Assembly: GCA_000697665.1 (NCBI GenBank)
Contig: KL197786.1
Span: 11,833 to 75,832, forward strand
DNA length: 64,000 bases
Source: Jaapia argillacea MUCL 33604
Lineage: Eukaryota; Basidiomycota; Agaricomycetes; Jaapiales; Jaapiaceae
Direction of reading: 5' to 3'
Below the pieces are notes generated by a model that was not told the origin of the DNA, searched no databases, and saw nothing but the letters and a program-made list of their open reading frames with translations. Below, one piece after another: positions 22,591 to 34,264 of the stretch; within the stretch, counting starts at the first letter, position 1, and every line of letters starts with the position of its first letter. The position numbers and the translations under genes were made by a program.

Positions 22591-23549
22591 ATTTCCACCT
22601 CTGTTCAAGGGTGTGTTGCCCATTAGAACACGACCATTTGTCCTCGTCGACAACTCCGGAATGGTGATCATGTGGCATCTACAGTCTATTCTCTGCATTG
22701 ATCAACAGGTGAGCTCCAAACTGCATTTCTATGCACAGAACAGCTGATAGGGGATGAGATGTCCCTATTCCATGCCACCCAACATCTCAACAAGAAATTG
22801 CTGACCTCTATTGTGCATCCAAAGCCGGGGTCAGCTTGTAACTGGCATGTTGACGCCTCCTACTTCAAGTCAAGGGAAGATTGCCGGTAATCCACCCTGG
22901 AGCACTGAATTTCAGCCCCGGCTGGTTTCATCTGGGCTGGGAGGTGAGTCAATTTACGAGAATGCGAAGGTTCGAGGTCCTGAATAGATGCTAGAGGTTG
23001 GTGGATCCAATTCGGGTTTCAGAGACAATGCAAGGAGCAGCTCTAGCATCGGGGGTGGCCAAATGGCTGCAAGAGACCTTAGAAACAACGGCAATCATCA
23101 ATGCAATCGTGAGGGTGATCCATCCAGGGCTCTTCCGTTATGGGCTCCTCAGACAGAATCGTCTCAGGGAGGAGAATAACCACAAAGTTCCAGCTGAGTC
23201 ATGGCTCTCCATCTATACCAGGATGGCTGTCATTGCGAACCGAGAGACCCTGGTACATCGTGATTCACACTGTTGGGTGGGATGGTACGATTTGTTGGCA
23301 TCTGTGGGGCCGTATATGGAGGCTGAGATGGAGTTGCCAACCGTCGGTATCAAGGCTACATACCCTCCAGGAACACTGTCCACTCTGAGCGGACACGTTC
23401 TCAGCCACAGAGTGTCCCCGACTGAAGGGGAACAAGTATGTTATGCATACTTCATGAGACACAAGGTCCCTCATCGGTTAGGGGTTTCTATGAGCGAAGG
23501 TCTTTTCATGATGGTGGACCACTATATAAATTCTGATGTATCTGGGTAG
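22585..23549 (+). pseudogene. TET/JBP-family 2OG-Fe(II) dioxygenase, catalytic part, copy 1
   Basis: TET/JBP enzymes oxidise 5-methylcytosine in DNA using Fe(II), 2-oxoglutarate and O2. The last exon (from about 22992, after a GT-AG intron at about 22952-22991) reads MAVIANRETLVHRDSH, then WYDLLASVG, the YPPGTLSTLSGHVLSHRV stretch and VCYAYFMRHKV. This gives the iron ligands His (23257-23259) and Asp (23263-23265) in an HRD motif, the distal His (23406-23408) and a following Arg for 2-oxoglutarate. The double-stranded beta-helix exon is open and keeps the visible active-site residues. Earlier exons are fragmentary (HPGALNFSPGWFHLGW at about 22890-22951). The true N-terminus lies at 26595-26841 on the opposite strand, so the gene was split by inversion. 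KDZ starts 118 bp downstream on the same strand. Confidence 0.7.
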
Positions 23550-23667
23550 ATAATTGATTAGATCACAGATTGTGCTACATAAACCTTTTGTGTGTCGAAA
23601 TCGATCATGACCATAACCACTCAGTCAAAACATTTTGAATTGTTGAAAATCCATCCTCACACCGACT

Positions 23668-26580
23668 ATGCCTCCAAAACGTGGAATGGCCATCTCGGAT
23701 GCTGTTCCTTTGAAAAGAGTCACCACTGCACGAAATAGAAGAGGCCGGACGGTGATCAAGGGCACCGAGCTTGTGAACTCTCAATCTAGCCCTACAAAAT
23801 CGATGATGGGTACCCCATCTCAAGAGTGGGATTATGCCGGTTGGAGGGTTGATTTCGGGGACATCAAAGTTGATCCTATGCCAAGCCTGTCATCAAAAAC
23901 ATGAAAGGTGCGTCCTTTTGTAGGGACATGAAAAAGGCTGACCCGAGTTTGTTTCTAACAGTCTCCGAACGATATGATGGAGGAGTGGAAGAATCACATT
24001 CCTACCTTTCTGCACTACTTGTTGCAAGGCGAAGGTCCTCCGGATCCCAGGACTTGCCGTCGGTGTGGGAAGGATGGGACCTGGAGATGTTTGAATTGTC
24101 TAGGAAGGCCAGTGCTGTGCATCGAGTGCTGTAGGGAAACACACCGAGTCAACCCATTTCATAGGGTTGAACAGTGGACTGGAGATTACTTTGCATCCGC
24201 TTGGCTCTGGCAAGTTGGAATCGGTCTTCATCTGGGACATCATGGTGACTTATGCCCAAGCAATCATTATCTCCATTCACCACAAGTCACTCCACTGTCA
24301 TTGGGAACGAAACGGTCTCCGGAGAATCGGCAAGACCTAGGTGACTCAGAAGTGTACAGTGCTGAACCAAATCAGGCGAGGCTGGGCCTGAAGCTGGCTC
24401 CAGACCCACAAGCTGACACAAACCCGAATGGACAGACTCGAAAGGCGACAGTTGAGGACTGTGTGGATGAGGAAGAACCCATCATCGCAGAGGTTGGCGA
24501 GGAGGAAATGTGGGAGGATGATGAGGAGGACGACGAAGAAGACACCACCGAGGATTGGTGTACTGTCGGGGAGCTTGAGAAGATACTTGCAGATTCAGCT
24601 GAACTGCAGCAACTGCAAGTCACGGAGGGAAAGGGTCGGACCATGTCAATCGTTGATGTGTCCGGTGTTCACGAGATGGTCATTCATTTTTGCTCTTGCT
24701 CAAACAGAACGACAGACTTTGAGCAGCTCCTTGCGATGGGCATATACCCTGGGAGCGTGAAGTGCCCCTGGACCACATTCACGATGTTGGTCTTGGATAA
24801 CTTCCACATCCATAATCTGGAGTGCAAGATTAATGCTCGAGAATATTACCAGACCATTCGGAGAACAACCCATCCTGCATTTCCTCATCTCGTCCAGGTA
24901 AATTCCAAACCGTGTCCTGATGTTCAATGGCCTAACCAGTATTAGGACCAGTACAGGGAATTCATGAGAGTTATACACCGATGGCGTCATCTTAAGGTGA
25001 TGAAGTGGAACGGTTTCGGACACGGCCCGTATAGGAAAGTTGGCCCAGGAGATCTCGCTCTCTGGTGTGCTGCATGTCCTCAGCTGGGTATCAACTTGCC
25101 TGACGATTGGAAGGAGGAAGAAGCCAAGTAAGCTCTGGACTGTTGTGTATTGATAAAGCTAAATGTTCTCGCAGGAAGCCGTATTTGTACACCAGGATGA
25201 TCAACCTGGATGGCAACATGAAGGCCGAGCAAACCGCCAAAAAGTATGTCGATGTCGCATTGACTAGTGGCGGAGGCTTCCTATTCGCTGACGGGCCCTA
25301 CAAGGAATCTCTCTGAGCCTTGGTTGAAATCAAGGAGGTTCGTGGATCCATGTCTATTGTCTGGCCATCTTTGACTCTTGTCACAGAGGGCTACCTGCAA
25401 CAATCACCAGACCATCACCCTCGGAAACATGTCTCACAAACATCTTCAGGTTACAGGTATTGGAGCAGCTGCTTGTGCCAGACATGGAGCATTCTGCCCC
25501 CATTCATGTGTTAATTTCCAGAAGGGTGAACGGTGGGTCAATGTCAAGTTGTATAGGTTTTAGTCCCTAACACCTGGCAATAGGCAGATGAACATGGACT
25601 ATGCCCTGGTGCAGGCCTTTCGGAGGACAATGGGCGGTTGGGGAGGCCTTACTTGAGGCATTTCTCTGTATGACATCAATTGTCAATTTGCCATGAATTT
25701 GTTGAGACGGATTGCTGCCAACCATCAGCATTTATCGCTCGCCAAGGGCCTCAAGATTATACACGGCATCGGTTTGTTTCACATTCATGGCCACCAAGAT
25801 TCCTGTACCCCGTGATATTCCCCGAACTACATTCCTGGAGCCGGGCAGGTAGATGGAGAGGTCATCGAGACCCTTTGGTCTCACCTGAACTGGATTGCCT
25901 CCAGCTGTCGAGCTATGGGCAACAACCACAGGGCTGAGACACTTGACTTTCACATGAACGACAACAACTGGAAAAAGATGTTGAATATCGGTGGGTCCTC
26001 TGCTCCGACATTCGAATGAAGATGCTTAACCATGCGGCAGTCCTTTTGTTGCTCAAAAAATACTTGAAGGCGTTGGATGGTGTGGTGATGAGTGCTAAAG
26101 GATTCGACAGCATTTCTGGTGGTGTCTCAAAGCAGGAGATTGTAGAATGGACTCGGGCTGAGCAATTTGCCCAAGAGGGCCGAGCGAGTGATATCACATC
26201 GATGGACATATATGGTCCCATTGTCAAGGATGGTCAGTTGTTTCCTTGAATGGTTTGGTGTACATCTCCCTGACGTCGGTTGTAGCTCCAACAAAGGCTG
26301 AGCTTCAGATTCAGTTGACCGAGGCAGATGAATCTGGGTCCAGCACCATACGAGGTATGGCGAGTTGGATCTCCCAGGGGTTGAGAATTCAAGAGGTTCA
26401 GTAAGTGTTCAGATTTCAACGTGCATTCACACCCTACCACACATCACTAGGTTGGAGTTAGCTGCGGAGGTGAGAAAACTTGGAAGAAGGCCAACGGCCA
26501 TGAAAAGGAACAGTATTGAAGACCGCCGGCATAAGCTCCAAGACCGAATCAAAACAACAACTGCAGCACAATCAGTTAAC
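23668..26580 (+). pseudogene. KDZ transposase, N-terminal and catalytic part, copy 1
   Basis: Start ATG at 23668 (MPPKRGMAISDAV), with a basic disordered N-terminus. The CxC2 cysteine cluster follows at 24010-24260: CRRCGKDGTWRCLNC, then CIECCRETH and HRVEQWTGDYF. After an acidic linker come SIVDVSGVHEMVIHFCSC, RWRHLKVMKWNGFG, the INLDGNMKAEQ core motif, VTGIGAAACARHGAFCP, NMDYALVQAF, YDINCQF, then GLFHIHGHQDSC and GQVDGEVIETLW. These are hallmark motifs of KDZ DNA transposases. Introns are short and GT-AG. The gene is not functional: TGA codons interrupt the frame at 25314-25316 and 25654-25656, there is a small frame change near 23885, and the C-terminal region is missing after about 26580 because of the inversion. 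Confidence 0.8.
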
Positions 26581-26594
26581 GAACAATGAGAGAA

Positions 26595-26841
26595 TGATTT
26601 GGCTACTTGGGTTCATGAATGCCTCGCAAAGAACATCTGTGATCCATTCACACTCCCCAATCAAAGATGTGGTGAGAGCGGGCATGGTGTACGACTCGAA
26701 GGTTGCATCAGATTTATAAAGCTTTTGAATAAACCTATGGTAAAGGTGGCGACACAGAAGCCCTTCAAGCAGCAGTGCTGAGGTGTAATCTGTGACAGGT
26801 GTCTCAGGCAAGTAGTTCATACTGTCGCTACACAGTGTCAA
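26595..26841 (-). pseudogene. TET/JBP gene, N-terminal fragment, copy 1
   Basis: The minus-strand reading frame from 26841 contains LIGECEWITDVLCEAFM. This aligns with LLHECDCMSGVMAEAFL near the N-terminus of the TET gene of copy 2, at the end of its first exon. In both copies a splice donor-like GTA follows. The fragment stops at the same place where the plus-strand KDZ piece stops, and it lies just upstream of the divergent Q gene, as TET does in copy 2. It is the part of TET left outside the inverted segment. The codon at the expected start is TTG here, where copy 2 has ATG. Confidence 0.6.
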
Positions 26842-27079
26842 GTTCTCCCAACACAGACTGTGTATGAGTTAATATTTCCAGTTTGATTATACGTTCGGAT
26901 GAGTGTCATCTGCGTCCCTCAGAACTGCAGTGACTTCTGAGATATTTTGTCGGCCTGCTTGCGCAACTTGCATCCCGGAGTGGTTAGCCGATGTTGGTTT
27001 ATAATTCATGCAATGGAGTATTGCCCCTTGTCAACAATTCCTTTCCAAAGTCAAACTTTTTCCATCAACCACTCTAGTC
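26842..27079. promoter_or_regulatory. Divergent promoter region between TET fragment and Q, copy 1
   Basis: A 238-bp head-to-head spacer between the TET N-terminal fragment (minus) and Q1 (plus). The same head-to-head arrangement occurs in copy 2 (58000-58692). I see no clear TATA box. Confidence 0.35.
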
Positions 27080-29696
27080 ATGGCTAGGAAGAGACGATCA
27101 CACAAGGGCCACAAGGCCCTTCACTCCCTCTCATATGCTCTCACCACCGAAGACATAGAAATTGTGAATGGCTACCTCGATACCTATGCCCAGGCTGAGA
27201 AGCATGATAAGCTTGCCGTGCTTGGAGATGCTTCAGAGGAGATCATCCAATCCATTGAGGCCATTGCCAAACTGGATGAAGATGAGAGAGATAATGTCAC
27301 TTTGGTATGTCCAACTTCCCAATGTGAGGCTTAACCTCAATGGGAGTTACATTTAGGCTGTTCATAACTTCATTCTGTTGGAGCGACCTGGAACGGTCGA
27401 AGACGCGATGGGGATATGGTTCCGGGTTTGGAACTTGAAATCCGTGGTCAAGTTTGAAAAACGACATGAGATTCGGGCTGGGATCAGGGCACTGGTCAGC
27501 CCCGAAGACAAGGGTAATTCGACCGAATCCTTTGCCACATATCAGAAGGTTGTCAGTGCAGTGATGAAGGAGCTAACAGACAAGGAACGGGATCAGTACA
27601 TGTTACAGGCGAAGAAATGGAATGAACTGGGGGCCCCCCCAGTATTCAAGTCGAGGTGCGACTGGGACAATCCGACTGGATGACTGATGATCTTAGCAAT
27701 GTTAGGCTTGTGGAAAAGTGAGGGAACAAAATGATGCTCTCGTATGCAAATCGGTGCTGAGATTCATTGGGAATAGAGGTCGTGATTTTGTATGGTTTCT
27801 GTACCCCGGCGGGACAGGTTGAGGCATTTGTGTATGAGCCAATCTATCCAGTGAAACTGATGTTCACCCCGGTTCCTCAGTGCTGACTCCGACAGTGACA
27901 GCCGGTTCTCCAAACTGTACCCAAAGTTTCTGGCTGACAACTGTCGACCATTTAGGGACTTCTGCAACATTGCAATCAGTGAGTGATTCTTGCATATTCC
28001 AATCGCAACTCTTTCCATTCAGTCGTACATCAAAGATGGTAGCACAGAGCTTGTCCCCGAAGGCACTGGAGGCCAGAACAAGAAATGCACCGAAGAACTT
28101 TGTCTTGCTGAAGACGAGGAAGGCCGATTCATCATTCCCAATCCACTCGGGACGGGAACTGGGAGACTCACGATTATCATGCGAGACTACATGAACTGTG
28201 TTTATCGTGAGTGCGCTTTTGCCAAAAGTGAGCCAGCCATTTAGTCCATTTAATTTCACAGAAATCACAACAGGAAGCGAAGGATCGGTCCCATGGGTGG
28301 AGGTGATGGGGGACCCTGAGGCATTCATTGCCAAGAAGTGGCTTCCGAACAGTGGAAGGGTCCAGGATCCTTTGAAGATGCATCTGAAAGACATGAAGGA
28401 GATGCTGGAGCGGATCTGAGACGACCCTACGAATTCCTCTGACTTCAAGATCGGGAACGCCAAAAAGAGGGCCAGGGCCAAAGCAAAGAAACAGGCGAAG
28501 CCTGCCAAAGCGAAGGGTGAGTCAGGCAAACAAGTTGATGAGTAGTTCTCATTACTATACATAGCGTCTAAGTCGAAGGATAAACCAGATGGCAAAGCCA
28601 AAGGAAAGGCAAAGGTCAAGGAACCGGTTGGTGCGAAGGGGAAGAAAACTCGCCGACAGCCGGATCCGACTTCGGATGACGAAGATGAGATTGACTGGAG
28701 CTTGGATGATAATGAATCGGTTGATGGTGAGTTGGGTGACAATACCGGCCTCAACAGAACTCATGGATTCTGCCCCTCAGTAACTCCAAAGCGACTTCAG
28801 CGAGTCATAGAAGAAGGATATGACTCCTCCGATGCAGAACCATTATCTCCCATCCCCAACAATACAAACCATGTGTGACTTCGGAAACAAAAAATCCCAT
28901 GACTAACCATTGGTTCACAGGAGCAGGTACATCGAGGTCTATGCGAACCCATGGTGCGTCTGGGGTTGGATCTGGGAAGGAGAATGGTAATTGAAACTTT
29001 CCACCATTGTGGAGGTGCTGATCACATTGGCAGGGACTGAAGATCTGGAAGATATTCTCCGGTCTCCGAACACTCCTAGGACGAAGACCGGCCAGACTAG
29101 GAAGGTTGTCAGGTCACCCGACACAGAGGATGAATGCCTGAGAAACCGAATCAGGAAAAAGGTAGGGATGAAGAACCCACAGATTGAACTGGAACCCGAA
29201 AGAGAATCTCCAGTGATACGGCTCAAGAAGACGGGCAGAAGGTCATTTTCCCAAGTGGAAACAGAGTTGGAGGAAGAGCTGCCGCAAGCACCAGCTGGAA
29301 AGGCAAAGAAGAGCAAGTCCCACAGGCTGACCGACACTGAGAAAGAGGATGACACCGAGATTCGTGAGTGTGCTCCTCTGGATGACCGTGGAACTACACT
29401 GATCGAGTGTCCAGTGCGTCTCATATTGGCAAGGAAGGCCCCAATTGTAAGTTCTGGTCGTATTCAAGCTAATATCATCTCACCGGTATACCTGTCGCAG
29501 GCAAGGGCAACCAAGAAGGCACCAGCAGCAGAAGGGGGTCCGAACACGGATGGTGGTAAGCAACACAGCCATAACCAGATCCAGATCATTCCAAAATCCA
29601 AAGGACTGCCACTGCGGCTACCTCCTGGCTATGCCAAGGCTGCATTTATACTGCGGAAACCTATGCACAACACAGCCATCAGGAGCCAGACTTGAT
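27080..29696 (+). CDS. Passenger protein Q1, agaricomycete transposon-associated family, unknown function
   Basis: ATG at 27080. Exon 1 (27080-27304) is helical: YALTTEDIEIVNGYLDTYAQ, then EEIIQSIEAIAKLDED. The exon from 27357 holds GIWFRVWNLKSVVKF, ATYQKVVSAVMKEL and AKKWNELGAPP. Further exons (27880-28420) hold VPWVEVMGDPEAFIAKKWLP and DPLKMHLKDM. The 28430-29696 tail is a Lys/Glu/Ser-rich disordered region with acidic patches (TSDDEDEIDWSLDDN). Q2 in copy 2 shows the same order: NWTPKSVLEYLM, then YYQAAVSELMKGL, the IEWNTLRPP block, VSWGQL, and KWFPADG with DPSKMH. I recognise this as a family common in Agaricomycete genomes, but no function is known to me. The exon model after 27660 is incomplete and the gene may be decayed. 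The reading ends 87 bp before LTR element A. Confidence 0.5.
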
Positions 29697-29782
29697 CTTC
29701 CCATCTGGCAAGAATTTTCATTGGACAAGGACATTTATTCTATTTTCAATCTATTTTCTCATATTTATTGCACAGTCTTTCA

Positions 29783-29981
29783 TGTAGGGTATTGGGATGG
29801 ACCAATGTGGCTGTTGTTTATCGTTGTGGTTGTTGATTGGACTCATGGACATTCTGCGCCTCGCTTAGTTCTCTAGTCTTGGAATATACTTGCATACTAC
29901 TTTACTGTATGCTACCCTCTGTCAATACAAGACGGGTCTCAGCTCTATGGTCCAAAGCAAGCTAAGTATATTTATTTTACA
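29783..29981 (+). repeat. 5' LTR of element A
   Basis: A 199-bp block starting TGTAGGG and ending TTTTACA. It is nearly identical to 39997-40208 over its whole length apart from 13 bp near the start. TSD-like TTTCA precedes it, with no counterpart after the 3' LTR. Confidence 0.85.
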
Positions 29982-30050
29982 CTTTTTTGAGCTCCCACGG
30001 CAATAGGCATAGCCTCTTGTATCGTGGTCGGAGCGTACTAACATTTTACT

Positions 30051-32520
30051 ATGAGCAGAACTAAGAAGAGAGGCACAAAAGTGCCGACAGCCACAAGTGA
30101 AGGCATTGGAGGCCAAATGGCCACTGACGCTGGAACTGAAGTGACCTCAGCAGCCGATGCTGCACAGCTCACGTGAGATATAGGAAGGTCCCCAAACCTC
30201 CAACAAGGATCGGAGACATCCTTGTTATTATCCCCTCTTACCCAGCCCCAATTCTCTGGCCAGGGAATAGAACTGCAGCTCCCACAACTGGGGGACGTGC
30301 AGTTTGGAGACATATCCCCCCTGACGGATAGCACGCTCCGCCCTCACGACTCTGTATCCAACACACAGGCAGGACCAAGCTGTCCACCATTGCGATTGAC
30401 AAACTCAGCACGAACATTGGCGGGGATGTTTGTATTGTTCAAGTCGCGTGCCCGCCAACATTTGGAAGAACAATTGGAGCGATCAGACAGGGAACGAAGG
30501 GTGGCAAGGGAGTTGGTGACGCAGCTTGAGGCTCAACGGGCTCAGGCTGCAAGGGTAATGGAGATGCTGGCTGAGTCGGTGGACAGTATCTACAGGATGG
30601 GGGATGAGGTCTTCTCGATGTTCGACAACTTCGTAGAAGAAATCACCCAACAACTCAGGGACAAAGAAGCTCAGCAGCTGAGGGAGGAGGTACGGTCGGT
30701 CGACGGCGTAGAGGTGCCAACAACGAGAGCTACAGTAGATACAACGAGCGAGCAGAGCTGGAATAAGAAATTGGGGGATTGGAAGGGCAAACACCCAGTC
30801 CCAGGATCGTTGGGCCACCCGCCAAGGGCAGGAGATGTGGTGACCCCTGCGGTTGCGAGGGCAGTTACATTCAACCCAGTACTATCAACCCCTGTAGGAC
30901 GGTTGGGATTACATTATGATCCTAATATTACTGCATCGGTTTCACGACTGGCAGAAGCCAGACAGTTGGGGGAATCAGTGGTTGACTATGAGAGGCGCAT
31001 GAACAGTCTACGACGATTCAGCGAGAGTACCAGTCAACTGGGCACCAACTCAGCCCCCACTACCCTGAGAAGGCAACACCTTCGATTTGAGGATACAAAA
31101 GCGAAGGAACGACGCACGAAGGATTCATCCCAGAATAATAGATCCAGAACTGAGGCAGGGGGAGGAGGAGGACAGGGAGGAGGACCCCCAGATGGAGGGT
31201 CCTCACATAGTTCAGGTTCATCATCAACACCATCGCCCTCGGACGACGATGGTACGTGAGGAAACAAGAGAGACCAAGGAGGACATGGGGGAGGAGAGCC
31301 CCCTAGGCGGGATCCTCCTGACGGAGGAGATGACAACAACAACGACTCCTCGTCTGACTTGGATACAAATGAGGAAGGGGAACCAGAGAGTATCAGTACT
31401 GCACCAAGAAGGAGGAGCAATAGGGATAGTATGAGCAGGCGTAATTCCAACAGTACATATAGGGGAGCCAACTCGAGAGAGTCAGCTGACCCTAATTGTA
31501 TTGATTACGATGATGAATTGTTAAAATGAATTCACCATATAATCTGACACAAGTTGGGAAAGCCACTGCAGGTAACCTCAAACATCAAGAACCTCAAACT
31601 ACCCCCGCCCAGGAAGTATGGAGGGGAGGATGACATTGAGGTATTCAAGAATTGGCTGCGAGATCTGCTTCACTGGCTATGTCTGAATGGTCTAGCGGGC
31701 CCCGAACATGACAAGGAGTGCATATTGGTGCTAGGATCATACCTAGAATCAAGAGCAAAGGTGTGGCTGGACGAAGACATAGATCTGAGGGGAAGGGGAT
31801 TATTGTAGTGGAAATTTTCACCATTAATATGTGCAATGCATAGGCAATTCCTTCACAAGGCAATGGCTCAGAGGGCAGCTACCAAATACAATAACTGTGT
31901 GTATGACCAGAAGGAGGGGGTAGCTGCATTCTTCAATCAGCTGGATGCTGCCGCTAGGAAACTGGTGGTATATCCAGATGATTATTCCTTCAGGAGGAAG
32001 TTCTTTTTCCGACTCCCAACGGAAATTGTTCGTCCTATCCTCCACTTCCACTGCATGTCACCAGAATACAACATGACAGAGCAATTGCTCAGTGCTGCAA
32101 TCGAAACAGAGGCTTCATTCAAAACAGCAAGGGAACATCAAGTACACCGCCACGTAGAGATGAAGAGGGCCAAAGGGAAAGGGTTATCGAAGTCAAACGA
32201 CTCGAAAGACAAAACCCCGGTAGTACCCAATAACACAACGGACAATCAACCGCGAATATTCCTGATGCCCAAAAAGCAAGGAATTAACGAGGGACGATTC
32301 TTCGTCAGACGAGAAGGTGCAAACGTGTGGCAGGGGAGGTCAAAGGGACCGGTACCAGGACAACCGCAAGGAATGAATAGACCGAAAGGAGCCCCAAATA
32401 GTGGGCCAGGGAGGGCTACCTTTGCAAACCCGGGTCAATGATCAGGTAACCCGGGTAGCAAAGTATGCTTTAACTGTGGGCAACCAGGACACTTCGCAGC
32501 AGCATGCCCAAAGCCAAGTA
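30051..32520 (+). pseudogene. Element A gag region
   Basis: The region holds an N-terminal disordered part, a coiled coil (ERRVARELVTQLEAQRAQAA, near 30500), a capsid-like helical part (KYGGEDDIEVFKNWLRDLLH, near 31615) and a nucleocapsid zinc knuckle CFNCGQPGHFAAACP near 32465-32505. The Ser/Gly-rich stretch 31140-31500 separates the two halves. It is broken. Confidence 0.7.
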
Positions 32521-32543
32521 AGCAAGGAGGTGAGCAGCTTCGA

Positions 32544-33461
32544 GTGGCTGATACAGTCACATCAGCGTCAGAAAGAGGTAGCCGGGCTCACACCCCAATG
32601 GGAAGGGACAAGACTAGGTCAACAAAAGACGAGGATAGGGGGGATGAGCACCCTGAGCACGAAGAGAGCACAGTAGATCAAGTGGGAATAGGGAGTGAGG
32701 AATACGAAGAATGGATACAGGAGGAAGAGGACCACAGAGGATGGCAAGACCAATACAAATCTGACACGGCGTCAGGGTACTGGAACAACTTCCAGTCAGG
32801 ATATCCTGACGAGGTGGAAGGTCAATACGCCATGAGAATAGTGGGGGAATCAGAACGGAAGGATGACGAACTGCCAGCGTTGATGCCGTGTAGTGACTCG
32901 GACTTGGACTCTGTGTGCACGGTGGACGAGACAGGCATTCGAAGAGGTGTTTGGCCCTGCGAGAAGAAGCAGATGAGAATGGACCGAGTGAGCTCAACAA
33001 ACATGACCCCGAAGGATCAAATGTTTGTAATGAAAACTCACTTGGTAGAGGAGGCACCCACAAGATCAAGAATTAGGAAACTACCGGGCAAATTGACACA
33101 CCCCAAGTACGATGCGGAATTGAAGGGGGTTATGGCCACGTTCATATTGATAGGAGGGATGAGGGAATTTGCACTCTTTGACTCGGGGAGTACGACCGAC
33201 TCAATAAGCCCAGAGTTTGCAGCGGTATCAAACGTTCCGGTACAGACGCTGGAGGAGCTGGTGACGCTACAACTGGGGTGTGTAGGCAGTCGATCATCCA
33301 TAAATTATGGAACCATGACTCAGATCGAAGTAGGACCTGTGAGAGCGAGTCACTACTTCGATATAGTCAACATCGACCAGTATGACGCCGTGTTGGGAAT
33401 TGTCTTCATGAAGACATACGGCATCATGTTAGACTTCCAGACCAGAAGAGTAACAATGCAG
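32544..33461 (+). pseudogene. Element A protease region
   Basis: A long open stretch ends in a retropepsin-like domain with the active-site line FALFDSGSTTDSIS near 33170 and the later YDAVLGIVFMKTYG near 33390, the usual D-S/T-G and ILG-type motifs of retroviral-type aspartic proteases. Confidence 0.7.
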
Positions 33462-33858
33462 TTTGGAGAGAGCTACATAAGTTATTGGACACTAAGTTAC
33501 TAATGTCAACTTCGTTCCACCCGGAAACAGATGGGGCATCGGAACGGGCAATACGAACAGTGGGACAAATCACCAGGTCTTATGTTTGCCCAGACCAAAC
33601 GGACTGGGTGGACAAAATACCTATGATAGAGTTTGCAATGAATTCTAGCGTGAGTGCGACGACTGGATTCTGTCCATTCGAGCTGAACGGGCCTATGCTG
33701 AAGATGATCATGGATTTGAAGCTGGTGGAGGTGATGCCAGGAGTGAAGGACTTTGCTATCACTGTGTTGGACAATCTAATGAAAGCCCACGACGCGATAA
33801 TCGAAGCGAGGGTGAACCAGACACATCAGGCAAATAAGAGGTGGAGACAGGAGGAGGA
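33462..33858 (+). repeat. Out-of-place copy of an integrase segment next to the gap
   Basis: 33462-33855 matches 36612-37005 with a single mismatch over about 394 bp. The segment encodes the end of the integrase core (FHPETDGASERAIRTVGQ). It sits between protease and reverse transcriptase, where it does not belong, and ends at the 20-base gap (33859-33878). It is either a misassembly or a recent rearrangement. Confidence 0.85.
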
Positions 33859-34264
33859 NNNNNNNNNNNNNNNNNNNNACTTGATCCTCCCATTGCACAA
33901 GGTGAATAAAAGGGAGAAAGGTGGAAAAATGGCAGGAATGGATAGGTTCCAATCAACCTGGGACATAGAAAAAAGAACTGAGGGGTGGGGACCTGGACAG
34001 GCACCGCTCAGGAGGAAAGAATCCGTGAAGATACCCCCCCCAAGTACGTCGAGAAGGGCGACAGTTGAAGAGGTGGAGGATGAGGAGAGTTTGTTATGGA
34101 AATGACATGGGAAGGCAGATGCACAACCTGCACCTGCCTCCAAGAAACCAAAGGCCCCAGATAAAGGATGGGATGAAAGGGAGGTGCTGTTGAGACTAAG
34201 GGGAGATGAGAGAGAACCTAAACCTCCAGATGATGAGACCATACCTCCAGAAGTAAGGTGAGAG

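Larger units (their letters stand above)
17403..29782. mobile_element. KDZ-TET transposon copy 1, left end to point of interruption
   Basis: This DNA transposon copy starts with CACACTGTTCAGCTA at 17403-17417, the same 15 bp that starts copy 2 at 48583. It holds two P genes (minus), the C-terminal part of a KDZ transposase (minus), most of a TET/JBP gene and the rest of KDZ (plus), the TET N-terminal part (minus), and a Q gene (plus). This order is explained by one internal inversion of about 4 kb. The right end is not seen because LTR element A begins at 29783, directly after the end of Q. KDZ transposons are known from basidiomycetes, and their association with TET/JBP genes is established. 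The passenger genes and the inversion are my reading of the sequence. The copy is dead as a transposon because KDZ and TET are both split. Confidence 0.75.

Noticed and set aside
22998-23549. Prolyl hydroxylase or AlkB-type dioxygenase instead of TET/JBP
   Set aside because: The NRET-HRD spacing, the LSG...H-R/G-V distal motif and adjacency to KDZ fit basidiomycete TET/JBP better. No AlkB nucleotide-recognition motif is seen.
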